DNA of 64,000 nt from Amycolatopsis viridis (GCF_011758765.1 NZ_JAANOU010000001.1:4526001-4590000), one strand, 5' to 3'; positions 49,702 to 59,785 are shown, counted from the stretch's first letter. Numbers and translations are program-made. Notes: a model not told the origin generated them from the letters alone.

Positions 49702-50049
49702 TCAGGCGCCGAGCGCGTCGGCCAGCTCCTCGAACCGGGAGACCACCGCCGTCACGCCGGTGAGGTCGAGCACCCGGCACACCTGGGTGCCCCGCGGCGC
49801 GACCAGGCACAACTGACATCCCCGCGCGCACACGTCGAGCACCACCTGCACGCCGGCCGCGCTGAGGAACCCGACCCGGCTCAGGTCGAGCACGACCGGA
49901 CCGGGCTGCCCGGCGAGCGTCTCGGCCAGCCGGGGCGCGGTGCACAGGTCGATCTCGCCGGCCGCGTGCACCACCGATACCTCCGGGCGGTGCTCGACGG
50001 CGAGCTCCAGCAGCCGCTCGGTGATCGGCGTGCACGGCTCGTCGGACAC
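49702..50049 (-). CDS. STAS-domain anti-sigma factor antagonist
   Basis: About 115 residues. SpoIIAA-type STAS domain: VSVVHAAGEIDLCTAPRLAETL, and VVLDLSRVGFLSAAGVQVVLD with the phosphorylatable Ser after FL. It would free a sigma factor by binding the anti-sigma kinase when unphosphorylated. GTG at 50049 has GAGGGG upstream; a frame extends to GTG 50142. It faces the STAS-HATPase fusion gene, so the two may be a partner-switching pair, though no sigma factor gene is nearby. Confidence 0.82.
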   Translation of the reverse strand: MSDEPCTPITERLLELAVEHRPEVSVVHAAGEIDLCTAPRLAETLAGQPGPVVLDLSRVGFLSAAGVQVVLDVCARGCQLCLVAPRGTQVCRVLDLTGVTAVVSRFEELADALGA

Positions 50050-50153
50050 CAGGTTCGCCCCCTCGGCACGTGGTCGTGTCACCGGCCGGAACCGGACCAC
50101 GATGCTAACGTCATCCGCTCCCGCGTGCAGCCACGCGTTCACCGGAACGTGGG

Positions 50154-51242
50154 TCAGCGAGCGGTCGCCACGATCTTCGCGCTACCCAGGACGAGATCAC
50201 CGGCGGCGTCCGGCCGGTACAGCACCGCGACCTGCCCGGGCGCGACCCCGGTGAGCGGCTCGCGCAGCTGGATGCTCACCTGGTCGCCGTCGAGATCGGC
50301 AACGGCCCCGGCGAGACCACCGTGGGCGCGGACCTGGACCACGCACTCGGTGGGGCCGTCCAGCGGACGGGCCGGCCAGACCGGGCGATCGGCGCGGATC
50401 TCGCGGACCGTGAGCGCGTCGGCCGAGCCGACCTTGACCGTGCCGGACACCGGCTCCAGCGCCAGCACGTACCGCGGCTTGCCGTCCAGCACCGACCGGT
50501 CGATGCCCAGCCCCTTGCGCTGCCCGACGGTGAAGCCGTGCACGCCGGTGTGGCGGCCGAGCACGGCGCCGGTCTCGGCGTCCACCAGGTCGCCCGGCCG
50601 CTGTCCCAGGCGCTTCTCCAGGAACTTCTTGGTGTCGCCGTCGGGGATGAAGCAGATGTCGTGGCTGTCCGGCTTGCGCGCCACGGCGAGGCCACGGCGT
50701 TCGGCCTCCGCCCGGATGTCCGGCTTGCGGGTGTCGCCGACCGGGAACATCGAGTGCCGCAGCTGCTCGGGGGTCAGCGAGGCCAGCACGTAGGACTGGT
50801 CCTTGTCCTCGTCCACCGCCCGGCGCAGCTCCGGTTTGCCGTCCACAATGGACAGGCGGGCGTAGTGGCCGGTGGCGACCGCGTCGAAGCCCAGCGCCAC
50901 CGCCTTGTCCAGCAGCGCCTCGAACTTGATCTTCTCGTTGCAGGTGACGCACGGGTTGGGCGTGCGGCCGGCGGCGTACTCGCCGACGAAGGTCTCGATG
51001 ACCTCCTCGGTGAACCGCTCGGCGAAGTCCCACACGTAGAACGGGATGCCGAGGATGTCCGCGGCGCGGCGCGCGTCGTGCGAGTCCTCGATCGTGCAGC
51101 ACCCGCGCGAACCGGTGCGCAGCGTGCCGGGCTTGGCCGACAGCGCCAGGTGCACGCCGACCACGTCGTGACCGGCCTCCACGGCGCGGGCCGCCGCCAC
51201 GGCCGAGTCCACTCCCCCGCTCATCGCGGCCAGTACCCGCAT
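50154..51242 (-). CDS. mnmA: tRNA-specific 2-thiouridylase
   Basis: 362 residues. PP-loop [13 protein letters not shown], catalytic Cys in [12 protein letters not shown] and the second Cys in [16 protein letters not shown], and a C-terminal beta-barrel. It thiolates U34 of Lys, Glu and Gln tRNAs using sulfur from IscS. The ATG overlaps the iscS stop by one base (TGATG), so enzyme and sulfur donor are co-translated. Same pair as trmU-iscS (Rv3024c-Rv3025c). Confidence 0.97.
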   Translation of the reverse strand: MRVLAAMSGGVDSAVAAARAVEAGHDVVGVHLALSAKPGTLRTGSRGCCTIEDSHDARRAADILGIPFYVWDFAERFTEEVIETFVGEYAAGRTPNPCVTCNEKIKFEALLDKAVALGFDAVATGHYARLSIVDGKPELRRAVDEDKDQSYVLASLTPEQLRHSMFPVGDTRKPDIRAEAERRGLAVARKPDSHDICFIPDGDTKKFLEKRLGQRPGDLVDAETGAVLGRHTGVHGFTVGQRKGLGIDRSVLDGKPRYVLALEPVSGTVKVGSADALTVREIRADRPVWPARPLDGPTECVVQVRAHGGLAGAVADLDGDQVSIQLREPLTGVAPGQVAVLYRPDAAGDLVLGSAKIVATAR

Positions 51243-52438
51243 CACACCTCCTGCTTGTTCTTGCGCAGCCCGGACAGGCCGGCTTGCCGCGCCCGCGCGA
51301 CCACCGCGCCGATCTCCCGCGCCACCGCCGCCACGTCGTCCGGCGTGGACGTGTGGCCGAGCGAGAACCGCAGCGAGCCGCGGGCCGACGCCGCGTCGGC
51401 ACCCATCGCGAGCAGCACGTGGCTGGGCTCCGCGACCCCGGCGGTGCACGCCGACCCGGTCGAGCACTCGATGCCCTTGGCGTCCAGCAGCATCAGCAGG
51501 CTGTCGCCGGCGCACCCGGGGAACGTGAAGTGCGCGATGCCGGGCAGCCGGCCTTCGCCGGTGGGCACGCCGTTGAGCACGGCATCGGGCACCTCGCGCC
51601 GGACGGCCTCGATCAACGCGTCCCGCAGGCCGCCGACCCGTTCGGCGTAGCGCGGCTGCTCACGCACCGCCTCCTCGACGGCCGTGGCGAACGCGCGGAT
51701 GGCCGGCACGTCGAGCGTGCCCGAGCGGACGTCGCGCTCCTGCCCGCCGCCGTGCAACAGCGGCACACACGCGACCTCGCGGGACAGCACGAGCGCGCCG
51801 ACGCCGTACGGGCCGCCGAGCTTGTGCCCGGTGAGGGTCAGCGCGGACACGCCGCTGCCGGCGAAGTGCACGGGCACGGCGCCCACGGCCTGCACGGCGT
51901 CGGTGTGCAGCGGGATGTCGTGCTCGGCGCAGATCGCGGCGAGGTCGGCCATCGGGTTGACCGTGCCCACCTCGTTGTTCGCCCACATGATGGTGACCAG
52001 TGCCACGTCGTCCGGATCGGCCTCGATGGCCTTGCGCAGCGTCTCCGGCAGCACACGGCCGTGCTCGTCCACGTCGAGCCAGGTCACCTCGGCCCTGGCG
52101 TGGTCGGCCAGCCACTGCACCGCGTCGAGCACGGCGTGGTGCTCCACGCTGCTGGCCAGCACCCGGCGGCGGTTCGGGTCGGCGCCCTGGCGTGCCCAGA
52201 AGATGCCCTTGACCGCGAGGTTGTCGCTTTCCGTGCCACCCGCGGTGAAGATGACCTCGGACGGGCGGGCACCGAGCGCCTCGCCGATGACCTCCCGCGC
52301 CTCCTCGACGGCGCGCCGGGCGCGGCGGCCGGAGGAATGCAGCGAGGAGGCGTTGCCCACGGTGGACAGCGCCTCGCTCATCGCCGTGATGGCGGACGGC
52401 GACATCGGTGTGGTCGCCGCGTGGTCGAGGTAGGTCAT
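51242..52438 (-). CDS. iscS: Cysteine desulfurase
   Basis: 398 residues. PLP enzyme: [26 protein letters not shown] Lys in [13 protein letters not shown], and the persulfide Cys in [18 protein letters not shown]. It takes sulfur from cysteine and delivers it to tRNA thiolation (MnmA, directly downstream) and iron-sulfur assembly. ATG at 52438. An MFS gene ends 27 bp upstream on the same strand. Confidence 0.96.
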   Translation of the reverse strand: MTYLDHAATTPMSPSAITAMSEALSTVGNASSLHSSGRRARRAVEEAREVIGEALGARPSEVIFTAGGTESDNLAVKGIFWARQGADPNRRRVLASSVEHHAVLDAVQWLADHARAEVTWLDVDEHGRVLPETLRKAIEADPDDVALVTIMWANNEVGTVNPMADLAAICAEHDIPLHTDAVQAVGAVPVHFAGSGVSALTLTGHKLGGPYGVGALVLSREVACVPLLHGGGQERDVRSGTLDVPAIRAFATAVEEAVREQPRYAERVGGLRDALIEAVRREVPDAVLNGVPTGEGRLPGIAHFTFPGCAGDSLLMLLDAKGIECSTGSACTAGVAEPSHVLLAMGADAASARGSLRFSLGHTSTPDDVAAVAREIGAVVARARQAGLSGLRKNKQEV

Positions 52439-52465
52439 CGCTCCACCAGGGTAGACCGTGACGCG

Positions 52466-53830
52466 TCACCCCTGCCGGGGCCACCGCCGGGTGACCACGA
52501 CGCCGAGCAGCGCGAGCGCGGCGAGCGTGAGCGCCAGCACACCGAGCGCCGGTGCGGGGTGGCCGGCCGAGGCGAGCAGACCGAGCAGGACACCGCCGAA
52601 ACCGACGGTCAACGCCGAGGTGACCCAGTCGCCCAGCTGCATCGCCGACGTGTTGAACCCGCGCTCGTGCTCCGGCGAGAACCGCATCAACAGCACCGTG
52701 ATCGACGGGTAGGCGATGCCCATGCCGGCCCCGGTGATCAGGCAGGCGACGAACGCGAGCCAGCCCGGGAACCACGGCTGCGCGGCGAACCCGAACAATG
52801 CGACACCGGCCGCCACCATGCCGAACCCGGTGCGCAGCAGCGTCTCGCGCGACCAGTCGGGGCGACGGCCCTGCACCGCCGAGGCCGCCGACCAGCTCAG
52901 CGCGCTCGCGGTCAGCGGGAGCCCGGCCAGCGCCGGGCTGTAGCCGTGCACCCTGGCCATCGCCAGCGGCAGGTACGCCTCCATCCCGGCGAACGCCCCG
53001 CCGAGCAGGGCGCGGGAGGCGACCACCGTGGGCAGGCCGGGGCGCGCGGTGACCGTCCCCGGCGGGACGAGACGGCGCACCGCGAGGGCGAGCACGACCA
53101 GACCGGCGGCGCCGTAGCCCAGCGCGCCCGGGCTGGGGTGCTGGGCGGCCCAGGTCAGCGCCGCCACCCCGGCTGCGGCACCGAGGGCCACGACGAAGCC
53201 CGCCCGGCGCTGTTCCGGCGCGGCGACGTGGGTGAGCCTGCGGGCGACCGGGACCAGCATGGCGAGCCCGAGCACGGCGAGCGGGGCGAGACCGAGGAAC
53301 ACCCAGCGCCAGCCGAGGTGCTCGGTGACCAGCCCGGCGACGGTCGGGCCGACGACAGCCGGGAGCACCCAGGCCGCCGCATTGGCCGCGTACATCACCG
53401 GCCGTTCGCGGTCGGTGTAGACGAGCGCGATGAGCAACGCGACGGCGACGAGGACGGTGCCCGAACCGAGGCCCTGCAGGACCCGCCCGGCGAGCAGGAG
53501 CGCCATGTGCGGTGCCGTGCCGGCGACGACCAGGCCCGCGAGGAACAGCGCGGGCCCGGCGAGCATCGGGATCGCGGGCCCGCGCCGGTCGCAGAACCGC
53601 CCGGACAACACGGTCGCCACCACGCTCGCGACCAGGAACGCGGTGAACGGCCAGGCGTAGAGGCGCTGCCCGTCCAGGTCGGCCACCATGGTGGGCATCG
53701 CGGTCGCGACACCCATGCTCTCGAAGGCGATCAGGGTGACGACCAGCAGGCTGGCCACGGTGGTCGTCCGGTGTTCGGCCGTCCACAGCACCCCCGGCCG
53801 CCGGGTTTCGGCGATCATGCGCCCAGACAA
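52466..53830 (-). CDS. MFS transporter (14-helix, drug-efflux type)
   Basis: 454 residues with about 14 membrane helices. Features: VATAMPTMVADLDGQRLYAWPFTA and LSGRFCDRRGPAIPMLAG, the D-R-R-G motif between helices 2 and 3; VLQGLGSGTVLVAVALLIA; and GPTVAGLVTEHLGWRWVFLG (motif C). It matches proton-driven multidrug exporters of the DHA2/14-TMS type. The start is ATG at 53830. It may be read into iscS. The substrate is unknown, and no regulator gene is adjacent. Confidence 0.9.
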   Translation of the reverse strand: MSGRMIAETRRPGVLWTAEHRTTTVASLLVVTLIAFESMGVATAMPTMVADLDGQRLYAWPFTAFLVASVVATVLSGRFCDRRGPAIPMLAGPALFLAGLVVAGTAPHMALLLAGRVLQGLGSGTVLVAVALLIALVYTDRERPVMYAANAAAWVLPAVVGPTVAGLVTEHLGWRWVFLGLAPLAVLGLAMLVPVARRLTHVAAPEQRRAGFVVALGAAAGVAALTWAAQHPSPGALGYGAAGLVVLALAVRRLVPPGTVTARPGLPTVVASRALLGGAFAGMEAYLPLAMARVHGYSPALAGLPLTASALSWSAASAVQGRRPDWSRETLLRTGFGMVAAGVALFGFAAQPWFPGWLAFVACLITGAGMGIAYPSITVLLMRFSPEHERGFNTSAMQLGDWVTSALTVGFGGVLLGLLASAGHPAPALGVLALTLAALALLGVVVTRRWPRQG

Positions 53831-53879
53831 ACACTTCCAGCGCGGTGGAGGTCAAGGACCAGCCCTGGCCCGCGAAGGT

Positions 53880-54737
53880 TCAGACGCGCGCGTAGCGCGG
53901 CGCGGGCAGCCGCCGTCGCGTCTGGGCCGGGACGGTGACGTTGCCCAGCGCCGCTTGCACGGACGCCTCCGCCAGCGCGGCCAGTTCCCGCCGGTCGCCC
54001 GCCCGCCCGGGCGCGATCTCCCCGCACACGGTCACTTCCAGCACCAGCCCCCGCAACGCGGCGACCCGCTTCAGCGAGTCGATCAGCGACTCCGGCCCGA
54101 TGAACGCCGGCTGGGTCGTCTCCCGCCCGTCGGCGAGGCGGTAGCGCAGCGCGAGCGGGCGCACCGGGACACCGGCGTCGAGTGCGGCCTGGAAGGCCGC
54201 CGGGCGGAACCGGCCGGAGGCCCGGCCGCACCAGGTGGTGCCTTCCGGTGTGACGTTCACCAGCGAGCCGCCGCGCAACGCCGACGCCAGCTCGGCGACG
54301 GTCGCCGGCAACGTGGACAGCCGTTCCCGGTCCAGGAAGATGCTGCCGCCGCGCGCGACGAGCGTGCCGAGCACCGGCCAGCCCGCGATCTCCTGCTTCG
54401 CCAGCGCGCGCATCGGCCGCACGGCGCCGATCGCGACGACGTCCAGCCACGAGATGTGGTTGTTCACCACGAGCGCACCGCGCCCGCTGCCGTCGAGCCG
54501 CTCCCCGCGGACGACCAGCCGCACGCCGAACGCCCAGAGCACCCCGCGGAACACCAGGCGCGCCACCGGCTCGCGCAACCGCGGCACGAACAGCACCGGC
54601 AGTGCCGCGAACGCCAGCAGCACCACGGAGATCGCGGCGGCGAAGCGCAGCACCCGGCGCGGCCCGCCGACCGCCGGTGCGCCCGGCGTCAGGCACCCGG
54701 CACCGCACGGCGAAGCCGGCATCCAGGCGTGGCTCAT
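53880..54737 (-). CDS. 1-acyl-glycerol-3-phosphate acyltransferase family protein (OlsA-like)
   Basis: 285 residues. A membrane helix (RFAAAISVVLLAFAALPVLF) then the PlsC domain: active motif VNNHISWLDVVAIG (an NHxxxxD variant), FLDRERLSTLP, VNVTPEGTTW and PAAFQAALDAGVPV. It acylates a lysophospholipid or lyso-lipid. The ATG overlaps the stop of the upstream N-acyltransferase, echoing the OlsB-OlsA pair for ornithine lipids and Rv3026c-Rv3027c of M. tuberculosis. The lipid product is inferred. Confidence 0.85.
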   Translation of the reverse strand: MSHAWMPASPCGAGCLTPGAPAVGGPRRVLRFAAAISVVLLAFAALPVLFVPRLREPVARLVFRGVLWAFGVRLVVRGERLDGSGRGALVVNNHISWLDVVAIGAVRPMRALAKQEIAGWPVLGTLVARGGSIFLDRERLSTLPATVAELASALRGGSLVNVTPEGTTWCGRASGRFRPAAFQAALDAGVPVRPLALRYRLADGRETTQPAFIGPESLIDSLKRVAALRGLVLEVTVCGEIAPGRAGDRRELAALAEASVQAALGNVTVPAQTRRRLPAPRYARV

Positions 54738-55513
54738 GCCTGGTTCCCGAGGAAGAACTTGAGGTAGCGCTCGTCGAGCTGCTGCAGGTCGAGCAGCGTG
54801 AAGAAGTCGGCCACACCGAAGTCCGGGTCGTGGGCGGCCGGCCCGCACACCTTCGCGCCGAGCCGGGTGTAGCCCTTGATCAGCGGCGGCAGCACCGACC
54901 GGGACGGCCGCGGGATGCCCGCGTCCTGCCACGGGTTCAGCGGCGTCACGCGCTGCGAGCCGGGCGCGTAGTGCTTGGCGCGCAGGACGTCCCACACCCC
55001 GGCGGCGTAGGAACCGCCGTCGGTGAGCGGCACCGACGCGCAGCCGCCGAGGTAGCGGTGCCCGGACAACAGCATGTAGCGCCCGATCCCGGCCCACACC
55101 AGGCTCACCACCGCACCCGAGCGGTGGTCGGGGTGCACGCACGACCGGCCGGTCTCGACCAGGGAACCGCGGATGCCGGCGAGGCTGGACAGGTCGAACT
55201 CGGTCTCGGCGTAGAGGCGCCCGGCCTGCCGCGCGCGGTCCGGCGGGAGCATCCGGTAGGTGCCCACGATTTCGCCGGTGTTGTCGTCGCGGACCACCAG
55301 GTGGTCGCAGAACTCGTCGAACTCGTCGGCGTCCAGCCCGGGCGCGGAATGCAGCCGCGCCCCCATTTCCTCGGCGAAGACCCGGTAGCGGAGCCGCTGG
55401 GCGGCGACGACCTCGTCGTTGTCGTAGGCGACGAGGAGGGAGTAGCGGGCAGCGCCCTCGGGCGACTGGCCGTCCTGGCTGTCGGTGCTGACGAGCAACT
55501 GGGACCGCGTCAT
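54734..55513 (-). CDS. GNAT-like N-acyltransferase (OlsB/hemolysin-like, Rv3027c type)
   Basis: 259 residues. Pattern YSLLVAYDNDEVVAAQRLRYRVFAEEMGA (quoted as VVAAQRLRYRVFAEEMG), then DHLVVRDDNTGEIVGTYRML, FDLSSLAGIRGSLVETGRSCVHPDHR and LGGCASVPLTD. This is the acyl-ACP-dependent N-acyltransferase group that includes OlsB, which acylates ornithine. It is coupled to the PlsC-like gene (ATGA overlap). ATG 55513 is close to a TACACCT box, so the mRNA leader is short. It is divergent from the mechanosensitive channel gene. Confidence 0.85.
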   Translation of the reverse strand: MTRSQLLVSTDSQDGQSPEGAARYSLLVAYDNDEVVAAQRLRYRVFAEEMGARLHSAPGLDADEFDEFCDHLVVRDDNTGEIVGTYRMLPPDRARQAGRLYAETEFDLSSLAGIRGSLVETGRSCVHPDHRSGAVVSLVWAGIGRYMLLSGHRYLGGCASVPLTDGGSYAAGVWDVLRAKHYAPGSQRVTPLNPWQDAGIPRPSRSVLPPLIKGYTRLGAKVCGPAAHDPDFGVADFFTLLDLQQLDERYLKFFLGNQA

Positions 55514-55700
55514 ACCTGTAGGTGTACCGGCGGGAAGGAAACCGTCAGGAGGGTCATCGCGTGTCCACCTCGTGCACGTTCGGTGAACCACCGGTTCTCA
55601 GGCTTCTCTCAGAAACCCCGCGTGATCTTGCTCAAGTCATGAGATCCACTCGATCGGGGTACGTCGGCTCGGGACGTGATGCCTACCGGAAGTGAGAGGG

Positions 55701-56849
55701 ATGGCCGGCAGCTGGTTGCGGATCGTGGTGGCGCTGGGAGCGGCGACGGTGGTGTTCGGCCTGTTCCTGGCCGTGGAGTACGTGCTGCGGCGGGCCCTGC
55801 GCCGGCTCGGCCGGCGCGCGGTCGTGCTCGGCGAGCTCGCCGTGCACATCCACCGGCCGCTGCGCTGGTTCGGGGCGATGGTGGTCCTGCGCATCACCGT
55901 GCTCGTCGCCCTGCCCACCGGCTCGTGGCGCGACGTCACCTCGCACCTGCTGACTCTGGCCCTGATCGGGACCGGGGCGTGGCTACTCGCCGGGGTGCTG
56001 ACCGCGATCGAGCAGACGATGCTCAACCGCTGGCGCGTCGACGTCGCCGACAACCGGCACGCGCGCCGCATGCAGACCCAGATCCGGCTCGTGCGGCGCG
56101 TGATCGTGGCCGCGATCGCGGTGCTCGCGCTGGGCGCGATGCTGATGACCTTCCCCGGGCTGCGCACGGCGGGCACCAGCCTGCTCGCCTCCGCCGGGGT
56201 CATCGGCGCGATCGCGGCGCTGGCCGCGCAATCCTTGCTGGGCAACGTGTTCGCCGGGCTGCAGATCGCGTTCAGCGACGCGATCCGGCTGGACGACGTG
56301 GTGATCGTGGAGAAGGAGTGGGGCCGCGTCGAGGACATCACGCTGACCTACCTGGTGGTGCACCTGTGGGACGACCGGCGCCTGGTGATCCCGACCGCCC
56401 AGTTCATGTCGCAGCCGTTCGAGAACTGGACCCGTCGTGACGCCGCGCTGCTCGGCACGGTGGAGCTGGACGTGGACTGGACCATGCCGGTCGACCAGAT
56501 GCGTGCGGAGCTGCGCCGGATCGTGGAGTCGACCGACCTGTGGGACGGCCGGGTGAGCGTGTTGCAGGTGACCGACGCGACGCACACGCTGGTGCGGGTG
56601 CGTGCGCTGGTGAGCGCGGTGGACGCGCCGACCCTGTGGGATCTGCGGTGCCTGGTGCGGGAACGGCTGGTGCACTGGGTCCGCGGCAAGCACCCCTACG
56701 CGGTGCCGCGGCTGCGCGCCGAGCAGGTGCCGGGCACTCTGGCCCACCGGGTGGAGGAGCAGCCGCCCGGCCACGACGCCCGGGTGTTCGGCGACAGCGT
56801 CGACGGCGTGGTGCGCGAGCACGCGTTCAACGGGCCGGGGAAGTCCTGA
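55701..56849 (+). CDS. MscS-family mechanosensitive channel
   Basis: 382 residues. Four N-terminal hydrophobic helices, then the pore helix [19 protein letters not shown] rich in Ala and Gly, continuing into [17 protein letters not shown], and the beta-domain [36 protein letters not shown]. It opens under membrane tension and protects against osmotic shock. The C-terminal cytoplasmic region is standard length. ATG at 55701 follows GAGAGGG. The 187 bp upstream are shared with the N-acyltransferase promoter and show no gene. Confidence 0.9.
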   Translation: MAGSWLRIVVALGAATVVFGLFLAVEYVLRRALRRLGRRAVVLGELAVHIHRPLRWFGAMVVLRITVLVALPTGSWRDVTSHLLTLALIGTGAWLLAGVLTAIEQTMLNRWRVDVADNRHARRMQTQIRLVRRVIVAAIAVLALGAMLMTFPGLRTAGTSLLASAGVIGAIAALAAQSLLGNVFAGLQIAFSDAIRLDDVVIVEKEWGRVEDITLTYLVVHLWDDRRLVIPTAQFMSQPFENWTRRDAALLGTVELDVDWTMPVDQMRAELRRIVESTDLWDGRVSVLQVTDATHTLVRVRALVSAVDAPTLWDLRCLVRERLVHWVRGKHPYAVPRLRAEQVPGTLAHRVEEQPPGHDARVFGDSVDGVVREHAFNGPGKS

Positions 56850-56923
56850 CGCCCCGCACGCGGGCACGCGGGCGACCAACCGTCCACAGTGTCCACGTGT
56901 CGGTAGTGGCCCGGCGAACGCCG

Positions 56924-56956
56924 GAGGGCCACCGCCGGATGCCGGCGATGGCCCTC
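56924..56956. terminator. Bidirectional terminator between mscS-like gene and etfA
   Basis: 15-bp stem GAGGGCCACCGCCGG (56924-56938) with a complement at 56942-56956 (one G-U position) and a 3-nt loop. It lies between two convergent genes and has no T-tract on either side. Confidence 0.6.
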
Positions 56957-56973
56957 GGGCAGTGCGCGAGACG

Positions 56974-57930
56974 TCAGCTCTTGCGCTTGGTGACCTCTTC
57001 GGTCAGCTGCGGCGCGACGTTGAACAGGTCGCCCACGACCCCGAAGTCGGCGATCTCGAAGATCGGCGCCTCCGGGTCCTTGTTGACCGCGACGATCGTC
57101 TTCGAGGTCTGCATGCCGGCCCGGTGCTGGATCGCGCCGGAGATGCCCAGCGCGACGTACAGCTGCGGCGAAACCGTCTTGCCGGTCTGGCCGACCTGGA
57201 ACTGCGCCGGGTAGTAGCCGGAGTCGACCGCGGCGCGCGAGGCACCGACCGCGGCGCCGAGCGAGTCGGCCAGCTTTTCCACGACCTCGAACTTCTCGGC
57301 CGAACCGACACCGCGGCCACCCGAGACCACGATGGTCGCCTCGGTCAGCTCAGGCCGGTCACCGCCGACGACCGGCTCGACACCGGTGATCTTCGCGGAC
57401 TTGGCGGCGTCCACCGCGGGCAGCTCGACGGTCTCCTCCGCCGCCGCGCCCTCGGCCTGCGCGGCCTCGACCGCACCGGGCCGCACCGAGATGATCGGCA
57501 GCCCCTGGGCCTTCGACTTCACCGAGTACGCGCCACCGAAGATGGACTGCTCCACGGTGCCGTCGGAGTTCACGCCGACCGCGTCGTAGACCAGGCCACC
57601 GCCGACGCGGATCGCCAGGCGCCCGGAGACCTCCTTGCCCTCGGCGGACGCCGTGACGAGCACCGCCGCCGGGGAGGTCTGCTCGACCAGCTTGGCCAGC
57701 GCGTCGACCTTCGGGGTCACCAGGTAGTTCGCCGCGTCCTCGGACTCGGCCACGTACACCTTCTGCGCGCCGTAGGCGCCCAGCTGCTCCTTGAACTTGC
57801 CGGCGGTGCCCGGGGCACCGACGACGACGGCCGACGGCTCGCCCAGCTCACGGGCGGCGGTCAGCGCTTCCAGCGTGGTCTTCTTCAGCTCGCCGTTCAG
57901 GTGGTCGACGAGAACCAGAACTTCAGCCAT
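56974..57930 (-). CDS. etfA: Electron transfer flavoprotein alpha subunit
   Basis: 318 residues. N-terminal domain [15 protein letters not shown]..., and the C-terminal FAD-binding domain with [50 protein letters not shown] and [22 protein letters not shown] (cited in pieces: [20 protein letters not shown]). It holds FAD and passes electrons from acyl-CoA dehydrogenases to the quinone pool with EtfB. It is 18 bp downstream of etfB. Equivalent to FixB (Rv3028c). Confidence 0.97.
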   Translation of the reverse strand: MAEVLVLVDHLNGELKKTTLEALTAARELGEPSAVVVGAPGTAGKFKEQLGAYGAQKVYVAESEDAANYLVTPKVDALAKLVEQTSPAAVLVTASAEGKEVSGRLAIRVGGGLVYDAVGVNSDGTVEQSIFGGAYSVKSKAQGLPIISVRPGAVEAAQAEGAAAEETVELPAVDAAKSAKITGVEPVVGGDRPELTEATIVVSGGRGVGSAEKFEVVEKLADSLGAAVGASRAAVDSGYYPAQFQVGQTGKTVSPQLYVALGISGAIQHRAGMQTSKTIVAVNKDPEAPIFEIADFGVVGDLFNVAPQLTEEVTKRKS

Positions 57931-57948
57931 TGCTCCGTTGCTCCTGCC

Positions 57949-58734
57949 TCAGATGATCTTCTGGCCGACCAGGTACTCGGCGATCTTGACGCCGCCGTCG
58001 CCCTCGTCCTCGACGCGCTCACCCGCGGTGCGCGGGGGCTTCGGCGCCGCTTCGACCACAGTGGACAGCGCGCTGCCCAGGCCGACCGCACCCGCGTCCA
58101 CGCCGAGGTCGGCGATCGTCAGGGTCTCGACCGGCTTCTTCTTCGCGGCCATGATGCCCTTGAAGGACGGGTACCGCGGTTCGTTGATCTTCTCGGTGAC
58201 GCTGACCACCGCCGGCAGGCTCGCCTCGAGGTGGGTCAGGCCGTCGTCGGTCTCCCGGTCCGCCTTGACCGTGCCGCCCTCGACGGTCAGCGACCGCACC
58301 TGGGTCAGCTGCGGCAGGCCGAGGAGTTCGGCCAGCATCGCGGGGATCGCACCGGCGCGGCCGTCGGAGGCCTCGTTGCCGGCGATGACCAGGTCGAAGC
58401 CCTCGACCTTGCCGACGGCGGCAGCGAGCACCTTGGCGGTGGCCACGGCGTCGGAGCCGTGCAGTGCCTCGTCGGAGACGTGGATCGCCTTGTCCGCACC
58501 CATGGACAGGGCCTTGCGGATGGCGTCGGTGGCGCGGTCCGGGCCGACCGAGATCACGGTGACCTCGCCCTCGCCGGCTTCCTTGATCTTCAGCGCCTCC
58601 TCGACGGCCTTCTCGTTGATCTCGTCGAGCACGGCGTCCGCGGATTCGCGGTCAAGCGTGTGGTCACCGTCGGAGAGCTTGCGTTCCGAATAGGTGTCCG
58701 GTACCTGCTTGACCAGGACAACGATGTTCGTCAT
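57949..58734 (-). CDS. etfB: Electron transfer flavoprotein beta subunit
   Basis: 261 residues. NIVVLVKQVPDTYSERKL at the start, YDLVIAGNEASDGRAG-like run as FDLVIAGNEASDGRAGA, and PRYPSFKGIMAAKKKPVETL, the recognition loop and AMP site typical of EtfB. It forms the EtfAB heterodimer in beta-oxidation. ATG at 58734 follows AAGGGG; a longer frame to 58824 is upstream of the family start. A candidate palindrome lies 30 bp upstream. Equivalent to FixA (Rv3029c). Confidence 0.97.
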   Translation of the reverse strand: MTNIVVLVKQVPDTYSERKLSDGDHTLDRESADAVLDEINEKAVEEALKIKEAGEGEVTVISVGPDRATDAIRKALSMGADKAIHVSDEALHGSDAVATAKVLAAAVGKVEGFDLVIAGNEASDGRAGAIPAMLAELLGLPQLTQVRSLTVEGGTVKADRETDDGLTHLEASLPAVVSVTEKINEPRYPSFKGIMAAKKKPVETLTIADLGVDAGAVGLGSALSTVVEAAPKPPRTAGERVEDEGDGGVKIAEYLVGQKII

Positions 58735-58764
58735 TGGTCCCCTTCGACCTCCCTGAACCAGCCT

Positions 58765-58776
58765 TACTGGTCGGTA
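58765..58776. promoter_or_regulatory. Possible TetR-type site upstream of etfB
   Basis: TACTGGTCGGTA is an imperfect palindrome with 8 of 12 symmetrical positions (TAC.G....C.GTA). It lies in the etfB promoter region. Similar sites precede fatty-acid oxidation genes in actinobacteria; assignment to a regulator is inference. Confidence 0.35.
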
Positions 58777-58931
58777 GCGTAGGGAGATTTCGCTGTCCTG
58801 ACGCCCCGAGGTGACGGCATTCACCCGGAATCCCGACTTACCGGGACGATCGTTCAGCTTTATCTCCGACCCCCTCAGGCTACCCGGGTGCCGGCCGGCG
58901 CGGACGGGTTACCCGCATGGCGCTTTCCGTC

Positions 58932-58937
58932 TAACCT
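58932..58937 (+). promoter_or_regulatory. -10 box of degV-like gene
   Basis: TAACCT 8 nt before GTG 58946, with no Shine-Dalgarno sequence. Probable leaderless or near-leaderless start. Confidence 0.4.
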
Positions 58938-58945
58938 CACATCCC

Positions 58946-59785
58946 GTGTCCCACGTCGCCATCGTCACCGATTCGACCGCATCCATCCCGGAGCAGCTCC
59001 GCAGGCAGTGGGACATCACTGTGATCCAGCTCCAGCTGCAGGTCGGGGACCACGCCGACGCGGAGAACCGCTTCGACCGCGGCGATCTCGCGGCCGCCTT
59101 GCGGGCCGGCCGGCGGATCAGCACCAATCCCCCGGATCCCGGGGCGTTCTTCTGGGCCTACCAGCAGGCCGCGAGCGCCGGGGCGAGCGCCGTGGTCAGC
59201 CTGCACATCTCGCAGCGCATGTCCGGGACCCTGCAGGCCGCGCAGGAGGCGGCCCGGCAGGCGCAGATCCCGGTCTACCCGGTGGACAGCGGCACGACCG
59301 GGATGAGCCTGGGGTTCGCGGTGCTGTCGGCGGCCAGGGCCGCGGCCGCGGGCGGGCGGGTCGAGCGGGTGCTCGAGGCGGCACAACGCCGGTTTTCCAC
59401 CAGCAGCGAGCTGGTCTACGTCGACACGCTGGAGTACCTGCGCCGCGGCGGCCGTATCGGGGGCGCGGCGGCGCTGCTGGGGACCGCGCTGTCGATCAAG
59501 CCGCTGCTCACCGTGCGCGACGGCGAAGTGGCCCCGCTGACCCGGGCGGTCGGCAGCAGGCGGGCGCTCGCGAAGCTGGTCGACCTGGCTGCCGAGCGGG
59601 CCGGGAACCGCCCCGCCGACCTGGCGATCTCGTGCTTCCGCCCCAGCGAGCGGGAGCTGGCGCTGGTGCAGCAGCTGCGGGAACGGGTCCGCAATCTCAA
59701 GGAGCTGAGCATCGTCGAGGCCAGCACCGTGATCGGCGCGCATGTCGGCCCGGGTGCGCTGAGCATCACGGTCTCCGCGGGGTAG
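58946..59785 (+). CDS. DegV family fatty-acid-binding protein
   Basis: 279 residues. Two-domain DegV fold: VAIVTDSTASIPEQL at the start, ISTNPPDPGAFFWAY, VVSLHISQRMSGTLQAAQ, VDSGTTGMSLGFAVL and the YVDTLEYLRRGGRIGGAAALL (here cut as LEYLRRGGRIGGA), LSIKPLLTVRDG. In Gram-positive bacteria such proteins (FakB) present fatty acids to a kinase; no FakA-like gene is seen here. GTG at 58946 follows TAACCT. It is divergent from etfB. Confidence 0.9.
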   Translation: MSHVAIVTDSTASIPEQLRRQWDITVIQLQLQVGDHADAENRFDRGDLAAALRAGRRISTNPPDPGAFFWAYQQAASAGASAVVSLHISQRMSGTLQAAQEAARQAQIPVYPVDSGTTGMSLGFAVLSAARAAAAGGRVERVLEAAQRRFSTSSELVYVDTLEYLRRGGRIGGAAALLGTALSIKPLLTVRDGEVAPLTRAVGSRRALAKLVDLAAERAGNRPADLAISCFRPSERELALVQQLRERVRNLKELSIVEASTVIGAHVGPGALSITVSAG

